From: Imbroritus primus
GTDB lineage: Bacteria > Pseudomonadota > Gammaproteobacteria > Burkholderiales > Burkholderiaceae
Length of the DNA stretch: 64,000 bases
NCBI RefSeq assembly: GCF_964332355.1
Contig: NZ_OZ201293.1
Location: 1,612,001-1,676,000, forward strand
Direction of reading: 5' to 3'
Both the position numbers and the translations under genes were made by a program. Under the pieces are notes generated by a model. The model was not told the DNA's origin, searched no databases, and saw only the letters and a list, made by a program, of their open reading frames with translations. Shown here one piece after another: positions 47,269-56,630 of the stretch. Numbering within the stretch: position 1 is the stretch's first letter; every line of letters starts with the position of its first letter.

Positions 47269-47751
47269 TCAGCGTAGCGTCAGCTTGGTGCGGCTGCTGT
47301 CGTTATTGGCCAGCACCAGTTTCTTCAGGCTTTGCACGAACTGCTCGCGCTCGCGAGGTTCCAGCGCTTCGAGCGTGCGCATATTGGCATGCTCGACCGC
47401 GGTCAGCATTTCCTCAGTCAGCGTGCGTCCGGCAGCAGTCAGGGAGCAGAGCTTTACGCGGCTGTCGCGATCGGAGCCCCTGCGCGTGATCAATCCTTTT
47501 TCTTCCAGCCGCTGGATCACGGCCGTGGCATTGGCGCGATCGATGCCTACTTCCTTGGCCAGCGTGTGCTGGTCATGTTCGCCGCGCGTGAGCAAGACAT
47601 GCAGGAGCGTGAACTGCAGCGGTGTCAGATCGGTCCCGCACTCCTGAAAGAAAAAACTGACGTGGATTTGATGCAGCCGGCGAATCATGAATCCCGGCCG
47701 GAAATCCATATCGAATTGCGGCGGGCTGGCGTGGCGAGGCTTGGTGGTCAT
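47269..47751 (-). CDS. MarR-family transcriptional regulator
   Basis: A 160-residue winged-helix regulator of the MarR family. The DNA-binding block runs LTPLQFTLLHVLLTRGEHDQHTLAKEVGIDRANATAVIQRLEEKG with wing GSDRDSRVKL. Members bind small phenolic or oxidative ligands and repress nearby genes. The target is unknown. ATG 47751 has no good Shine-Dalgarno; TTG 47766 is possible. Confidence 0.88.
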   Translation of the reverse strand: MTTKPRHASPPQFDMDFRPGFMIRRLHQIHVSFFFQECGTDLTPLQFTLLHVLLTRGEHDQHTLAKEVGIDRANATAVIQRLEEKGLITRRGSDRDSRVKLCSLTAAGRTLTEEMLTAVEHANMRTLEALEPREREQFVQSLKKLVLANNDSSRTKLTLR

Positions 47752-47781
47752 GCGCGCATCGGTCAAACGTTGACGTGAAAA

Positions 47782-47809
47782 CGGGTCTCCCGCAACAGCG
47801 GGAGACCCG
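47782..47809 (-). terminator. terminator after the PhnD-like gene
   Basis: A perfect 12-bp stem CGGGTCTCCCGC / GCGGGAGACCCG with a 4-nt loop. On the minus strand it is followed by TTTT. It lies about 55 bp past the stop of the gene at 47863. Confidence 0.75.
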
Positions 47810-47862
47810 GGCCAGGCATGTACCTGACTGCGTCAGTGTAGCACCGCGTCCACCCTCACCTG

Positions 47863-48657
47863 TTACCAGGATACCGGTGACTCATCCACGCGCGCCGCGA
47901 TGTAGCGTTGGACATGATAGGCCTCCGCATCCATTGCGACAAAACGTGTCAGGCAAAGCGTCCGCCGCGCCTCCGCGAGGGCAGGTTCGGCTTCGACATC
48001 CCGCAGGGCTGCACGCAGCCGGGCGACCTGCTGGCCAGGCAGGTCAGAGGAGCAGGTCAAGGGGGGAATCGGCGCGGCCATGGTGCGGTCGATCACGCGG
48101 ACCTGTGACGCAAACTCAGGCCAGGTCGCGCACATCAAGTCATAGACGTAGCCGTCAAGCGGACCGACATCGATCTTTCCATCCACCAGCGCAAGAATGA
48201 TCTCATGCGCGTTCAGAAAGCCGCCAACCGTCCTGGCATATTGTCCGTCCGAACCGTGGTGCTTTAGCAGGTGATGCCGGAAGGCATAGTATCCGGAATG
48301 GGAGTCGCGCAAGGTGTACCCTGCCACACCGCCGAACGTATCGGCCAGCGTGTGCGCAGGACTATCGGCACGCACGGCGATGCAGGCGCGATAGTGCGGC
48401 TTGCCGCCATAATCCGGCAGCGACGGCAACGGCGCGCCGAGAATCTGTACTACTCTGGTTCGCCGCGCCAACGGCAATCCGCACATCATCACCATGCCGA
48501 GATCTTCCCGTTCCCAGAGATCAGACAGCAGCAACGGCGGCGCATGGGCAACAGCCTCGAAGTTAACGCCAGCCCGCGCCTGGACCCAGTTGAAAATCTC
48601 CGCCCAGGCCGCAGCGGCGGCCGGTGTTACAGAGTACATGCGTGCATTGCTGATCAT
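47863..48657 (-). CDS. PhnD-like substrate-binding protein lacking a signal peptide
   Basis: A 264-residue protein resembling PhnD-type phosphate/phosphonate-binding proteins. Visible features: GYTLRDSHSGYYAFRHHLLKHH, the periplasmic-binding-like loop GGFLNAHEIILALVDGKIDVGPLDGYVYD, and VRVIDRTMAAPIPPLTCSSDLP. It has no signal peptide, which is unusual for a receptor, and no permease or ATPase is next to it. It may be a cytoplasmic ligand sensor or an enzyme-like relic. Start chosen at ATG 48657; an in-frame GTG lies 15 nt upstream. Confidence 0.7.
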   Translation of the reverse strand: MISNARMYSVTPAAAAAWAEIFNWVQARAGVNFEAVAHAPPLLLSDLWEREDLGMVMMCGLPLARRTRVVQILGAPLPSLPDYGGKPHYRACIAVRADSPAHTLADTFGGVAGYTLRDSHSGYYAFRHHLLKHHGSDGQYARTVGGFLNAHEIILALVDGKIDVGPLDGYVYDLMCATWPEFASQVRVIDRTMAAPIPPLTCSSDLPGQQVARLRAALRDVEAEPALAEARRTLCLTRFVAMDAEAYHVQRYIAARVDESPVSW

Positions 48658-48704
48658 GCCAAAGCGCCCCACCCCCTAAAACTGTTTCCAATCGATGCGC
48701 AGCT

Positions 48705-49685
48705 TCAATCAATACGAATGCCGGCCTTGCGGATGATCTCGCCATAGCGCGCGTGTTCCTTGTGCATCAACGCGGCCAGTTGCTCTGGCGTACTGCCCAT
48801 CGGTTCCGTACCCACCGCCTGCAGCTTCTCGCGGATCTCTGGCATGGCCAGCACCTTGCCCACATCAGCCTGGATCTTGGTGACGACCTCGCGAGGCATG
48901 CCTGCCGGCCCCATCAGTGCATACCAGGACACGGCCTCGTACCCCTTCAACCCGGCAGCTTCGTCAACGGTCGGAACGTTCGGCAATGCTGCGATGCGTT
49001 TGCTGCTGGCCACTGCCAGCGGCTTCAGGCGGCCGGCCTGGATGAACGACGTGACCGCCGGAACCTGGGCCACGATCATGGATATCTGCCCGCCGAGCAG
49101 ATCCTTGACCGAGTCTCCCACACCCTTGTATGCCACATGCTTCATCTCGACACCAGCCATGGAGGCCAGCAACTCTCCGCCGATATGCGCCTGGGTACCG
49201 ACCCCACCGGACCCGAATGTCAGCATGCCCGGCTTTGCCTTGGCCTGTGCCAGCAGATCAGGAAGACTGCTGGCGGTGACGGCGGGACCGACCACGACCA
49301 CGTTCTGCACCGTGCCGATCAAGGTGATCGGCGTAAAACTCTTGAAGACATCGAACTTGAGATTGGGATACAAATGCGGATTGATCGCCAGGTTACCCAC
49401 AGGCGCGGATACCAGCGTATAGCCATCGGCATCTGCGCGGGCTGCTGCATCCATGCCGATATTGCCCGCCGCGCCCGGACGGTTTTCCACGATAAAGGGT
49501 TGGCCCCAGACTTGCGACAGCTTGGCGCCGATCAACCGCGGCAACAGATCGACCGATCCGCCGGGACCGAACGGCACGATCACACGCACAGGCTTGCTGG
49601 GATAGGGATCGGCGGCCCGCGCGGGCAACGCCGCGGTCACCATCAACAACGACAACGAGAACAGCACTGCAGAACGCTTCAACAT
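48705..49685 (-). CDS. tripartite tricarboxylate transporter receptor (Bug/TctC family)
   Basis: A 326-residue periplasmic receptor of the Bug/TctC family, which binds carboxylated or amidated small molecules. Signal peptide about residues 1-25 (SAVLFSLSLLMVTAALPARA). The mature start ADPYPSKPVRVIVPFGPGGSVD and later ENRPGAAGNIGMDAAARADADGYTL and LKFDVFKSFTPIT are typical. Two adjacent ATGs occur at 49688 and 49685; the second gives 7 nt from AGGAG. No TctA/B permease is nearby, as is common in these bacteria. It lies 91 bp after the amidohydrolase. Confidence 0.92.
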   Translation of the reverse strand: MLKRSAVLFSLSLLMVTAALPARAADPYPSKPVRVIVPFGPGGSVDLLPRLIGAKLSQVWGQPFIVENRPGAAGNIGMDAAARADADGYTLVSAPVGNLAINPHLYPNLKFDVFKSFTPITLIGTVQNVVVVGPAVTASSLPDLLAQAKAKPGMLTFGSGGVGTQAHIGGELLASMAGVEMKHVAYKGVGDSVKDLLGGQISMIVAQVPAVTSFIQAGRLKPLAVASSKRIAALPNVPTVDEAAGLKGYEAVSWYALMGPAGMPREVVTKIQADVGKVLAMPEIREKLQAVGTEPMGSTPEQLAALMHKEHARYGEIIRKAGIRID

Positions 49686-49776
49686 CATGCTTCTCCTGAA
49701 CGCTTGCTGAAATCGGCCATGCGCCGCTGATGCGCCGTCACGACCGGTTGGGATAACGGAACCCAGATACCGTGGT

Positions 49777-51297
49777 TTATGCCTCCGGGCGCGCCAGTTG
49801 CTGGTCGCGGAAACACGCAGGACAAAAACTCCAAGGGCTAGCCTCACGTGCCGTACGACCCAGCGGATCGGATTCATGCCAATGGCGCCAGATGTACTCG
49901 CCAGTTTCCTGGGCGCGTCGACGCATGGCCGGGATGTCCACGCCCGGAATCTTGCGGTCGCGCATCCGTACCACGCCATTGACGATCACCGTGTTCACAT
50001 CGTCACCCACGCCGCACTCGACGAGGCTCTTGACCGGATCGAGGATGGGGCCGAACCGCAAGGTATCGCCACCGCTCAGGTCAATCAGGATGATGTCGGC
50101 GCAGGCGCCTGGCTGCAGTCGCCCCAGGTCATCGCGGCCGACAGAACGTGCACCGCCCAGGGTCGCTGCACTGAAGACTTCGCCCGCCGTGGCATGACGG
50201 TAGTTGTGACTCATGATCTTGCCGTGATACGACGCCGACCGCATGTTCAGGATCGTGTCGCGCGGATACGTATCGCTGCCCAGGGAAATGTTCACGCCAG
50301 CATCCTGATATTTTTTCCAGGAATCGAGCGAACGCGCGCGCCGTACGATGTTGATCGGGCAATGCGAGATCGATACTCCGGCATCACCCATCAGTTTCAG
50401 GTCGCTGCCACCGGAGTAGTTGAGACGCAGGTTGTCCGAGACAAAATTACCGTGCCCGATATTCAATGTCGGCCGCAGCAGTCCGACGCTGTCGAGCAAC
50501 TCGATCGGCGTCATGCGGTATTCGCGCACGATGTCATGGAATTCCAGCACGCTGTAGGCGGCATGCGTGGCAATCGGTACATTCATTTCGTCTGCCGCCG
50601 CGCGCGTCCGCTTCAATAGATCGACGCTCGTGGTTTCCGCTTCACGCGGGCTCAGCAGGCCGCGCACCAGGCCACCGGCACTGCCGTCTTTCTCCTCGAT
50701 GAAACGGATGGCATCCTGCAAGCCCTTGAGACCTTCTTCTTCGTTCATGATGCGCTTGAGGCGTCCTTTTTCATCCCCCACCCAGCGCCCGCTGTCGTAG
50801 CCAGGCCCGAGGTATCCGCGCACACCGAGCTTTTCGCACTGGCGTGCCAGCGCATTCTGGATGCGCAGCTGACTGCCAAATTCCACAAAGGTGGTGATGC
50901 CATTGCGCAGCATCTCCGTGACAGTAAAGGCCGCATTGAAGTCAATCTCATCGTCTACGCCCGGTTCATCCGGCCGTAGGTAGCGAACATCACCTTCGAT
51001 GCGCTTGCCTTCCTTCGGCACACTGATCTCCAGGAACGGCTGGCCGAAATAGTCTGGCCGGCCGGCATCCGCGATCAGGCGGTGCGATGCGCGATGCCCC
51101 GTGTGCACGTGTGTGTCGATAAAGCCTGGCGCCACCAGCATGCCCGTCGCGTCAATGACCTCATCGACCGTGCCGTCAAAACGCGGCCCCACGTAGAGGA
51201 TCGTGCCATCCTCATAGACCACCTCGGCACCCTGCTCCAGCGTATGTGCGCCATTCTGGTGCCCGACCACCCAGCCTCCACGGATTGACGTCCGCAT
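49777..51297 (-). CDS. amidohydrolase, TRZ/ATZ (chlorohydrolase) family
   Basis: A 506-residue metal-dependent hydrolase with an N-terminal beta sandwich (MRTSIRGGWVVGHQNG) and TIM-barrel. The metal site begins with FIDTHVHTGH; the further His/Asp sites are in IATHAAYSVLEF, ISHCPINIVRRAR and LGSDTYPRDTILNMR. Members deaminate or dechlorinate heterocycles such as triazines, guanine or cytosine-like substrates; the actual substrate is not predictable. The Cys-rich end SPWSFCPACFRD is unusual. AAGGAG 5 nt before ATG. A perfect palindrome lies directly upstream. Confidence 0.87.
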   Translation of the reverse strand: MRTSIRGGWVVGHQNGAHTLEQGAEVVYEDGTILYVGPRFDGTVDEVIDATGMLVAPGFIDTHVHTGHRASHRLIADAGRPDYFGQPFLEISVPKEGKRIEGDVRYLRPDEPGVDDEIDFNAAFTVTEMLRNGITTFVEFGSQLRIQNALARQCEKLGVRGYLGPGYDSGRWVGDEKGRLKRIMNEEEGLKGLQDAIRFIEEKDGSAGGLVRGLLSPREAETTSVDLLKRTRAAADEMNVPIATHAAYSVLEFHDIVREYRMTPIELLDSVGLLRPTLNIGHGNFVSDNLRLNYSGGSDLKLMGDAGVSISHCPINIVRRARSLDSWKKYQDAGVNISLGSDTYPRDTILNMRSASYHGKIMSHNYRHATAGEVFSAATLGGARSVGRDDLGRLQPGACADIILIDLSGGDTLRFGPILDPVKSLVECGVGDDVNTVIVNGVVRMRDRKIPGVDIPAMRRRAQETGEYIWRHWHESDPLGRTAREASPWSFCPACFRDQQLARPEA

Positions 51298-51320
51298 CTT
51301 TCTCTCCTTTCGCCAATATT

Positions 51321-51334
51321 GTTAGTTCACTAAC
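51321..51334. promoter_or_regulatory. operator-like palindrome GTTAGT-TC-ACTAAC
   Basis: A perfect 6+2+6 inverted repeat about 25 bp upstream of the amidohydrolase start, in an AT-rich patch beside TATATAT. The dyad is of the type bound by TetR-family repressors, and a TetR gene is next in the cluster. The rest of the 309-bp spacer (51298-51606) shows nothing else I can name. Confidence 0.55.
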
Positions 51335-51606
51335 TATATATCGGGAAACGCATGCGTCAAAGGGTTTTTTGAAAAATTTGAGAGTGCCGTGGAGGATGCA
51401 TTCGCCAGAAGAATACGTCGCTCGCGGCCGGCATTGCGCCAGTACGCTAATCGCCAAGCAAGAACGATTCCTGCCTGCGACCGCGCGGGATGTCACGGAT
51501 CGATGAGAATGGAAAGCGGGAGGCTGATGCGACGGCTGCAGTCGATTGCGGCAGCTGCATCAGCGTTGATGCAGTGCCCGGGAACAGTATGCTGAGGAGC
51601 GCCTGC

Positions 51607-52269
51607 TCAGCCTGCGGCGGCAGGCAACGTCATCTCATGGGGCAACACACCCTGCACGACATAGCGGGCAATTTCCGCCGCAATCACTTCGCGGCTTGCC
51701 CGGGTCTCACCCTGGCGGGGGTGATACCAGCGTGACGTCCAGTTCAGTGCGCCCAGCAGCGGCTTGACCACGAGCCGTATATCCATCTGCCGGAACACCC
51801 CGGCTTTCATGCCCTCCTCCAGAACCTGGAGATAGAGCTTTTCATTGTAATCACGCAGCACCGTGATTTCTTTCAGCGCATTGCGCTCTTCCTCGGTCGT
51901 GCGGCCGCCGAGATGCAACTCAAGCCCCTGCGCGGCGACACGCAGATAATCGAGATGCTCCATCATCAGCAGCGTATGCGCGAATGCCATCTGCTCAAGC
52001 CGCTCACGGGGGGAGCCAGAAGCATTCGCCGCGGGCTCAATCGCCGCGCGCGTCAACTCCATGGCACGCCTTTGCACCGCGAAGAACAGCGTTGTCTTGC
52101 TGCGGAAGTGGTAGTAGATGATGCCTTTGGTGGCACCGTAATGGTCACTGATGTCATCCAGCGATGCCGCCGCAAAGCCCAGCTTCATAAACACCGATGC
52201 GGCCGCATCCAGGATAGCCAGCTGTTTTTCATCGCCTTCCGGTGTGCCGACCAGACGCTTACGTGCCAT
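51607..52269 (-). CDS. TetR-family transcriptional regulator
   Basis: A 220-residue TetR-type repressor. The N-terminal helix-turn-helix is KQLAILDAAASVFMKLGFAAASLDDISDHYGATKGIIYYHFRSKTTLF (about residues 15-62). The ligand-binding helical domain follows, with a long LDYLRVAAQGLELHLGG segment. It resembles fatty-acyl-CoA or catabolic TetR regulators (KstR/FadR-like) in layout. It probably controls the catabolic cluster around it. It lies on the same strand as the amidohydrolase and the Bug gene. Confidence 0.9.
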   Translation of the reverse strand: MARKRLVGTPEGDEKQLAILDAAASVFMKLGFAAASLDDISDHYGATKGIIYYHFRSKTTLFFAVQRRAMELTRAAIEPAANASGSPRERLEQMAFAHTLLMMEHLDYLRVAAQGLELHLGGRTTEEERNALKEITVLRDYNEKLYLQVLEEGMKAGVFRQMDIRLVVKPLLGALNWTSRWYHPRQGETRASREVIAAEIARYVVQGVLPHEMTLPAAAG

Positions 52270-52473
52270 ACCTTCAATTTCTCCTTAAAACCAGATTCGC
52301 GCTAGCCGCGCTCTGCGACTCGGCATGCCTGCGCGTCATCTGCACTGCCTGCACCAGCATTGCCACGCATGGCGCAGCAGCCCGATGGCCGCTTGGAATA
52401 TCGCGTGACAGTAGCAGATTTCACCACATCAGCGCAGTTTGCCCGGCCAGTCGCGGCACACGTGCAAGCGAAA

Positions 52474-52497
52474 ACGCCCTCGTGTCACGGAGGGCGT
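52474..52497 (-). terminator. terminator after the Bug receptor gene
   Basis: An 8-bp perfect stem ACGCCCTC / GAGGGCGT with an 8-nt loop, followed on the minus strand by TTTT. It lies 34 bp past the stop of the gene starting at 53496. Confidence 0.7.
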
Positions 52498-52530
52498 ACT
52501 GGCATGTTATGCAGCATTCACGCGGCAGGA

Positions 52531-53496
52531 TCAGAGCTTGGGAATCTTGAACTGGCGAACCAGCCGGCTCTCACGCTCGATTTCCGAACGCTGGAAACGG
52601 CGCAGCTCCTCTGCCGTCCCCAGGAACGCGCTGTAGTTGTTCTTGTCCAGATAGCTCTTCGTCTCTGCATCGCGATAGACAGTCAACAGGGCATCCTCGA
52701 GACGCTGGATCACCGGCTTGGGCGTTCCCTTCGGAGCGAACACTCCCCACCACGCGACCTGGAAAAAACCCTTGTAACCCAGCTCCTGCATGGTCGGCGC
52801 ATTCGGCTCGCTCGCCATACGCTTGTCCGATGTCACGCCCAGCAGGCGGATCTTGTCGGCCTTCACCAGCGCAACACCGGTGCTGTATTCCGTAATGGCG
52901 AAGTCAACCTGCCCCCCCGCCAGATCGGTCAGCGCCGGCGCTGCGCCCTTGTAGGAAATTGCGTTGGCCTGTGCCCCGACCAGCGACATCAGCCACTCCG
53001 AGGCGATATTGTAGGTCGCACTGCCGCTGCCGTAGTTCAGCTTGTTCGGATTCTTCCTCGCGGCATCAAATAGTTCCGCCGCTGTCTTGTATGGCGAACT
53101 GCTCGGCACATAGACGCCCATCGGCGAAAATGCAACGCGCGCCACAGGCTCCAGGTCGGTCAATGGGTCATATGGCAGTTTTTCGTATAGCGCCACATTG
53201 GTCGTCACGGGTCCGTTTGCCGCCCACAGTAGCGTGTAGCCGTCGGGCTGGGATGAGATCACCGTCTGTACCGCAATGATCGCGTTGCCGCCAACCTTGT
53301 TCTCGATGACCACAGGCTTGCCGAATGCGCTTTCCAGCCGCTTGGCAGTGTAACGTGCAATCGTGTCCGTGCCGGACCCCGGCGGATACGGCACGATGAA
53401 CTTGATGGGCTTGTCCGGAAAGGCTGGCTGCGCTGCAGCCGGGCATGCGGCGAGTACGGCGATGGCCGTCACTGCGCCGCACAGAATGTTCTTCAT
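52531..53496 (-). CDS. tripartite tricarboxylate transporter receptor (Bug/TctC family)
   Basis: A 321-residue periplasmic receptor. Signal peptide about residues 1-22 (MKNILCGAVTAIAVLAACPAAAQ). The mature start FPDKPIKFIVPYPPGSGTD is typical of Bug proteins; ENKVGGNAIIAVQTV and LPYDPLTDLEPVARV follow. It probably delivers the substrate of the CoA-linked catabolic genes next to it, but no permease is encoded nearby. GGAGA with a 4-6 nt spacer precedes ATG 53496. Confidence 0.92.
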   Translation of the reverse strand: MKNILCGAVTAIAVLAACPAAAQPAFPDKPIKFIVPYPPGSGTDTIARYTAKRLESAFGKPVVIENKVGGNAIIAVQTVISSQPDGYTLLWAANGPVTTNVALYEKLPYDPLTDLEPVARVAFSPMGVYVPSSSPYKTAAELFDAARKNPNKLNYGSGSATYNIASEWLMSLVGAQANAISYKGAAPALTDLAGGQVDFAITEYSTGVALVKADKIRLLGVTSDKRMASEPNAPTMQELGYKGFFQVAWWGVFAPKGTPKPVIQRLEDALLTVYRDAETKSYLDKNNYSAFLGTAEELRRFQRSEIERESRLVRQFKIPKL

Positions 53497-53542
53497 AGTG
53501 TCTCCTCTCTTCTTGATCATGCATCGTTCCCGATGCTCACCT

Positions 53543-54544
53543 TCATTGCCGCGTGTGCAATACCACCCGGCCAATCACTTCCCGTCCCGAAAGGGCGGCC
53601 AGCGCCTCGCGGAATGAACTGAGGCCAAACGCCTTGTAGGTGCGCGGGCGCAGAGCGCCGTCATTTACCCACGCGAACATCTCTGCAAAAGCCGCGCGCA
53701 CGCGCGCCTCCATGCCGGCTGGCGGCGCCTGCCGCGCCCACCCCATGTAGTAGCCCCAGTAGATGCCAATGATGGTCACGTTCTTGACCAACACGAGATT
53801 GGCCGGCACCGTCGGAATCTCGCCGCTGGCAAACCCCATGGGAATCAGGCGGCCATCCGGCGCGATGCAGCGCAGCGAGGTATCGAATGTCTGGCCGCCC
53901 ACCGGATCGAAAATCACATCTGCGCCGCGCCCTGCCGTAGCATCGAGCACGACATCCCGAAACGACTGTTCCCGGTAATTGATGACGAGGTCCGCGCCAT
54001 GTGCCTTGGCGGCTGTCAGCTTGTCTGCACTGCCGACAGTCGCGATGACTGTGGCGCCGAGCTTCTTGCCGATTTCAATGGCAGCGAGCCCGCTACCACC
54101 CGCAGCTCCATGCACCAGCAGGCATTCACCCGGTTGCAGATGCGCACGCCATTTGAGCGCCCCATAGGCGGTGGCGTAGATGGTTGGAAACTGCACGGCC
54201 GCATCGAAATCGACCCCGTCGGGCAAGGCGAATACTGTGGACTCCGGCGCCACGGCAATATCGGCATAGCCACCGGATCGCACGCCTGCGACAACACGGT
54301 CGCCAGGACGGAACAGCGTCACCTCCGGCCCGCATGCCTCCACAACCCCCGCGACTTCAGTACCCGGCGTGAATGGTGGTTCCCAGCGGTTCTGATGCTT
54401 GCCCTCGATCACCAGTAGGTTGGCAAAACTGACGCCAGCCGCATGCACGGCGATACGCACACCACGCGCAGACAATGGCGGTGGCGCAACCTCCATGACT
54501 TGCGCATGTTCAAGGCCCAACGCGGAGCACACCACGGCTTTCAC
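53543..54544 (-). CDS. NADPH:quinone reductase-like oxidoreductase (MDR superfamily)
   Basis: A 333-residue zinc-independent medium-chain reductase. The GroES-like domain contains FTPGTEVAGVVEACG and FRPGDRVVAGVRSGGYAD; the Rossmann motif is LVHGAAGGSGLAAIEIGKKLGATVIA. The absence of the zinc-ligand cysteines fits quinone or enoyl reductases. The start is GTG, overlapping the enoyl-CoA hydratase stop (GTGA), so both are translated together. Substrate unknown. Confidence 0.9.
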   Translation of the reverse strand: MKAVVCSALGLEHAQVMEVAPPPLSARGVRIAVHAAGVSFANLLVIEGKHQNRWEPPFTPGTEVAGVVEACGPEVTLFRPGDRVVAGVRSGGYADIAVAPESTVFALPDGVDFDAAVQFPTIYATAYGALKWRAHLQPGECLLVHGAAGGSGLAAIEIGKKLGATVIATVGSADKLTAAKAHGADLVINYREQSFRDVVLDATAGRGADVIFDPVGGQTFDTSLRCIAPDGRLIPMGFASGEIPTVPANLVLVKNVTIIGIYWGYYMGWARQAPPAGMEARVRAAFAEMFAWVNDGALRPRTYKAFGLSSFREALAALSGREVIGRVVLHTRQ

Positions 54545-55299
54545 GATGTCGCCCCATGCCGCCCCGCGCCGGCAGCAAACCGGCTGGCACCCGCCTGCGC
54601 TTCGATCTGCTTAGCCTCGGCCGCCAGCTCGGCTTCTAGTGCTAAGGCAGCCTCGCTCGACATGCCGTCCTGTCGATAGGCCGAGGCGCGATCGGAACGC
54701 ATGGCGATCTGAGGGAATTCGCAGATGGCGGCCGCCAGTACCTCCGCAGCCTGCCGTGCCGTACCGTCCGGTACCACGCGATTTGCCAGCCCCATCTCCA
54801 GTGCCTCGTTCGCCGGGACGATGCGCGCCGTCAGCAGCATGTCGAGTGCACGGCTCGTGCCAATCAGGCGAGGCAGCCGCACCGTGGTGCCGTCGCTCAT
54901 CGGCACGCCCCAGCGGCGCGACAGCACAGCAAACGATGCCGACTCCTCGGCCACGCGCAGATCACACCACAACGCCAGGCCCAACCCGCCGGCACAGGCA
55001 TGCCCGGTCACTGCCGCGATCACTGGTTTGCACGCGGGGCGCGCGAGCGGGCCCTCGGCCCCGGCCCAGGCGTCATATTCCACGCCGCTGGCCAGCTCCT
55101 TCAGGTCAGCGCCAGCACAGAAAGCGCCGCCCGCACCGCACAGCACCGCCACGCGGGCATCCGCATCGGTTTCGAATGCACGCAGTGCGGCGCCAAGCGC
55201 TTGCGTTGCCTCGCGGTCCAGCGCATTGCGGACCTCCGGGCGATTGATCACGATGGTGGTCACGGGGCCCTGTTTTTCAACCAGTATCTTTTGACTCAT
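54541..55299 (-). CDS. enoyl-CoA hydratase/isomerase family protein
   Basis: A 252-residue crotonase-fold enzyme. The oxyanion-hole segments are GAGGAFCAGADLKEL (about residues 55-70) and GHACAGGLGLALWCDLRVA (about 98-116). SDGTTVRLPRLIGTSRALDMLLT gives the active-site helix region. It probably hydrates or isomerises an acyl-CoA made by the neighbouring CaiB protein and oxidised by the acyl-CoA dehydrogenase. It has no Shine-Dalgarno of note. 87 bp separate it from the caiB-family gene. Confidence 0.9.
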   Translation of the reverse strand: MSQKILVEKQGPVTTIVINRPEVRNALDREATQALGAALRAFETDADARVAVLCGAGGAFCAGADLKELASGVEYDAWAGAEGPLARPACKPVIAAVTGHACAGGLGLALWCDLRVAEESASFAVLSRRWGVPMSDGTTVRLPRLIGTSRALDMLLTARIVPANEALEMGLANRVVPDGTARQAAEVLAAAICEFPQIAMRSDRASAYRQDGMSSEAALALEAELAAEAKQIEAQAGASRFAAGAGRHGATS

Positions 55300-55386
55300 G
55301 ATGTCTTCATGCGAAGGGCGCCGATGCCTTACGCGGCATCAACTGAATGGAAATGACTGTCGGCTCTACGACGGTACGCATGCGGT

Positions 55387-56550
55387 TCATTTCTCGCCGT
55401 GCGAGGAAACCGGCATATCCGCAAACTCGGCGCGAATCGCTGCGCTGTGCTCGCCGATCTCCGGCACGCGCCCGAGCGTTCTCGGCTCGCCCCTGAAAAT
55501 CGCGGGAGGCGCGACGATCTCCGCCACGCCGCGTGCGGTCGGCACGCTTGCGCGCCGGAGGTGCGGATGGCTGGAAAGCCCGCGCACATCGTTGACGACG
55601 GCATAGGCCACGCGTGCCCGCGCCAGCGCCTCGCGCAGCTGCTCCGAGGTCATATGTGCCAGCACCGTGCCGATCTCTGCATCAAGCTGCGCCCGGTGTT
55701 CGACCCGTGCCAAGTTGCTGGAAAACTCCGGACGTTCCAGCAGATCCGCACGCTTCAGTACCTCCACGGCAAAACGCTGCCATTCCCCATCGTTCTGCAC
55801 GCCAATAAGCACGGTCTGTTCCGCACCGATGGCTCCGCCGACGGGATACGCGCCATACGGTGCAATGGTCGGATGCGACAGCCCGACACGCGGCCAGACA
55901 GTGCCGGCATAGTCGTAGTGCAGCAACGGAACCGTCATCCAGTCGCTCATCGCATCGAACAGTGACACATGAATGGCGCTGCCTTCGCCGGTCCGGCCGC
56001 GCGCGATCAACGCCTCCAGAATGGCGGCGTGCGCGTACATGCCTGTACCGACGTCACATGCGGAGATGCCGATGCGTCCGGGCGCTTCCGGCGTACCGGT
56101 TACCGAGGCGATGCCGGTTTCGGCCTGCACCAGCAGATCGTAGGCGCGCATGCCGGCATACGGACCTTCTTCACCGTAGCCGGTGATATCGCACGTAATC
56201 AGGCGGGGATAGCGCGCACGCATCTCCTCCCAGCCGAAACCAGCGCGCTTGGCTGCGCCGGGTCCGAGATTCTGGATCAGGACATCGGCCTGCGCGATCA
56301 GGCGCTGCAGCACGGCGGCATCTTCTTCTTTCGCGAAATCCAGAACGATCGATTCCTTGCCCCGATTCAGCCAGACGAAGTATGTGCTTTCGCCAAACAC
56401 TGCCTTGTCGTAGCCCCGTGCGAAATCGCCCTCGGCCCGTTCGATCTTGATCACCCGCGCGCCCGCGTCCGCGAGTCTGGAAGATGCATAAGGCGCTGCC
56501 GCGGCCTGCTCCACCGCGACCACCAGAATTCCCTCGAGCGGTAATGCCAT
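55387..56550 (-). CDS. CaiB/BaiF (family III) CoA-transferase
   Basis: A 387-residue class III CoA-transferase, which moves CoA between carboxylic acids. It begins LEGILVVAVEQAAAAPYASSRLADAGARVIKIE and shows the active-site aspartate in AYDLLVQAETGIASVTG (Asp169-type). SWLNRGKESIVLDF-like segments (here VWLNRGKESIVLDFAK) are present. GGGAG 6 nt before ATG 56550; the 37 upstream codons are open but unlike the family. First gene of the leftward operon. Confidence 0.9.
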   Translation of the reverse strand: MALPLEGILVVAVEQAAAAPYASSRLADAGARVIKIERAEGDFARGYDKAVFGESTYFVWLNRGKESIVLDFAKEEDAAVLQRLIAQADVLIQNLGPGAAKRAGFGWEEMRARYPRLITCDITGYGEEGPYAGMRAYDLLVQAETGIASVTGTPEAPGRIGISACDVGTGMYAHAAILEALIARGRTGEGSAIHVSLFDAMSDWMTVPLLHYDYAGTVWPRVGLSHPTIAPYGAYPVGGAIGAEQTVLIGVQNDGEWQRFAVEVLKRADLLERPEFSSNLARVEHRAQLDAEIGTVLAHMTSEQLREALARARVAYAVVNDVRGLSSHPHLRRASVPTARGVAEIVAPPAIFRGEPRTLGRVPEIGEHSAAIRAEFADMPVSSHGEK

Positions 56551-56630
56551 CGCCGTCTCCCGTATATGTGGCGAATCCTTTCGATGTCGAAGCAGCCTGT
56601 TTCGCTGCCTCTCGATCAACTTCATATTTA

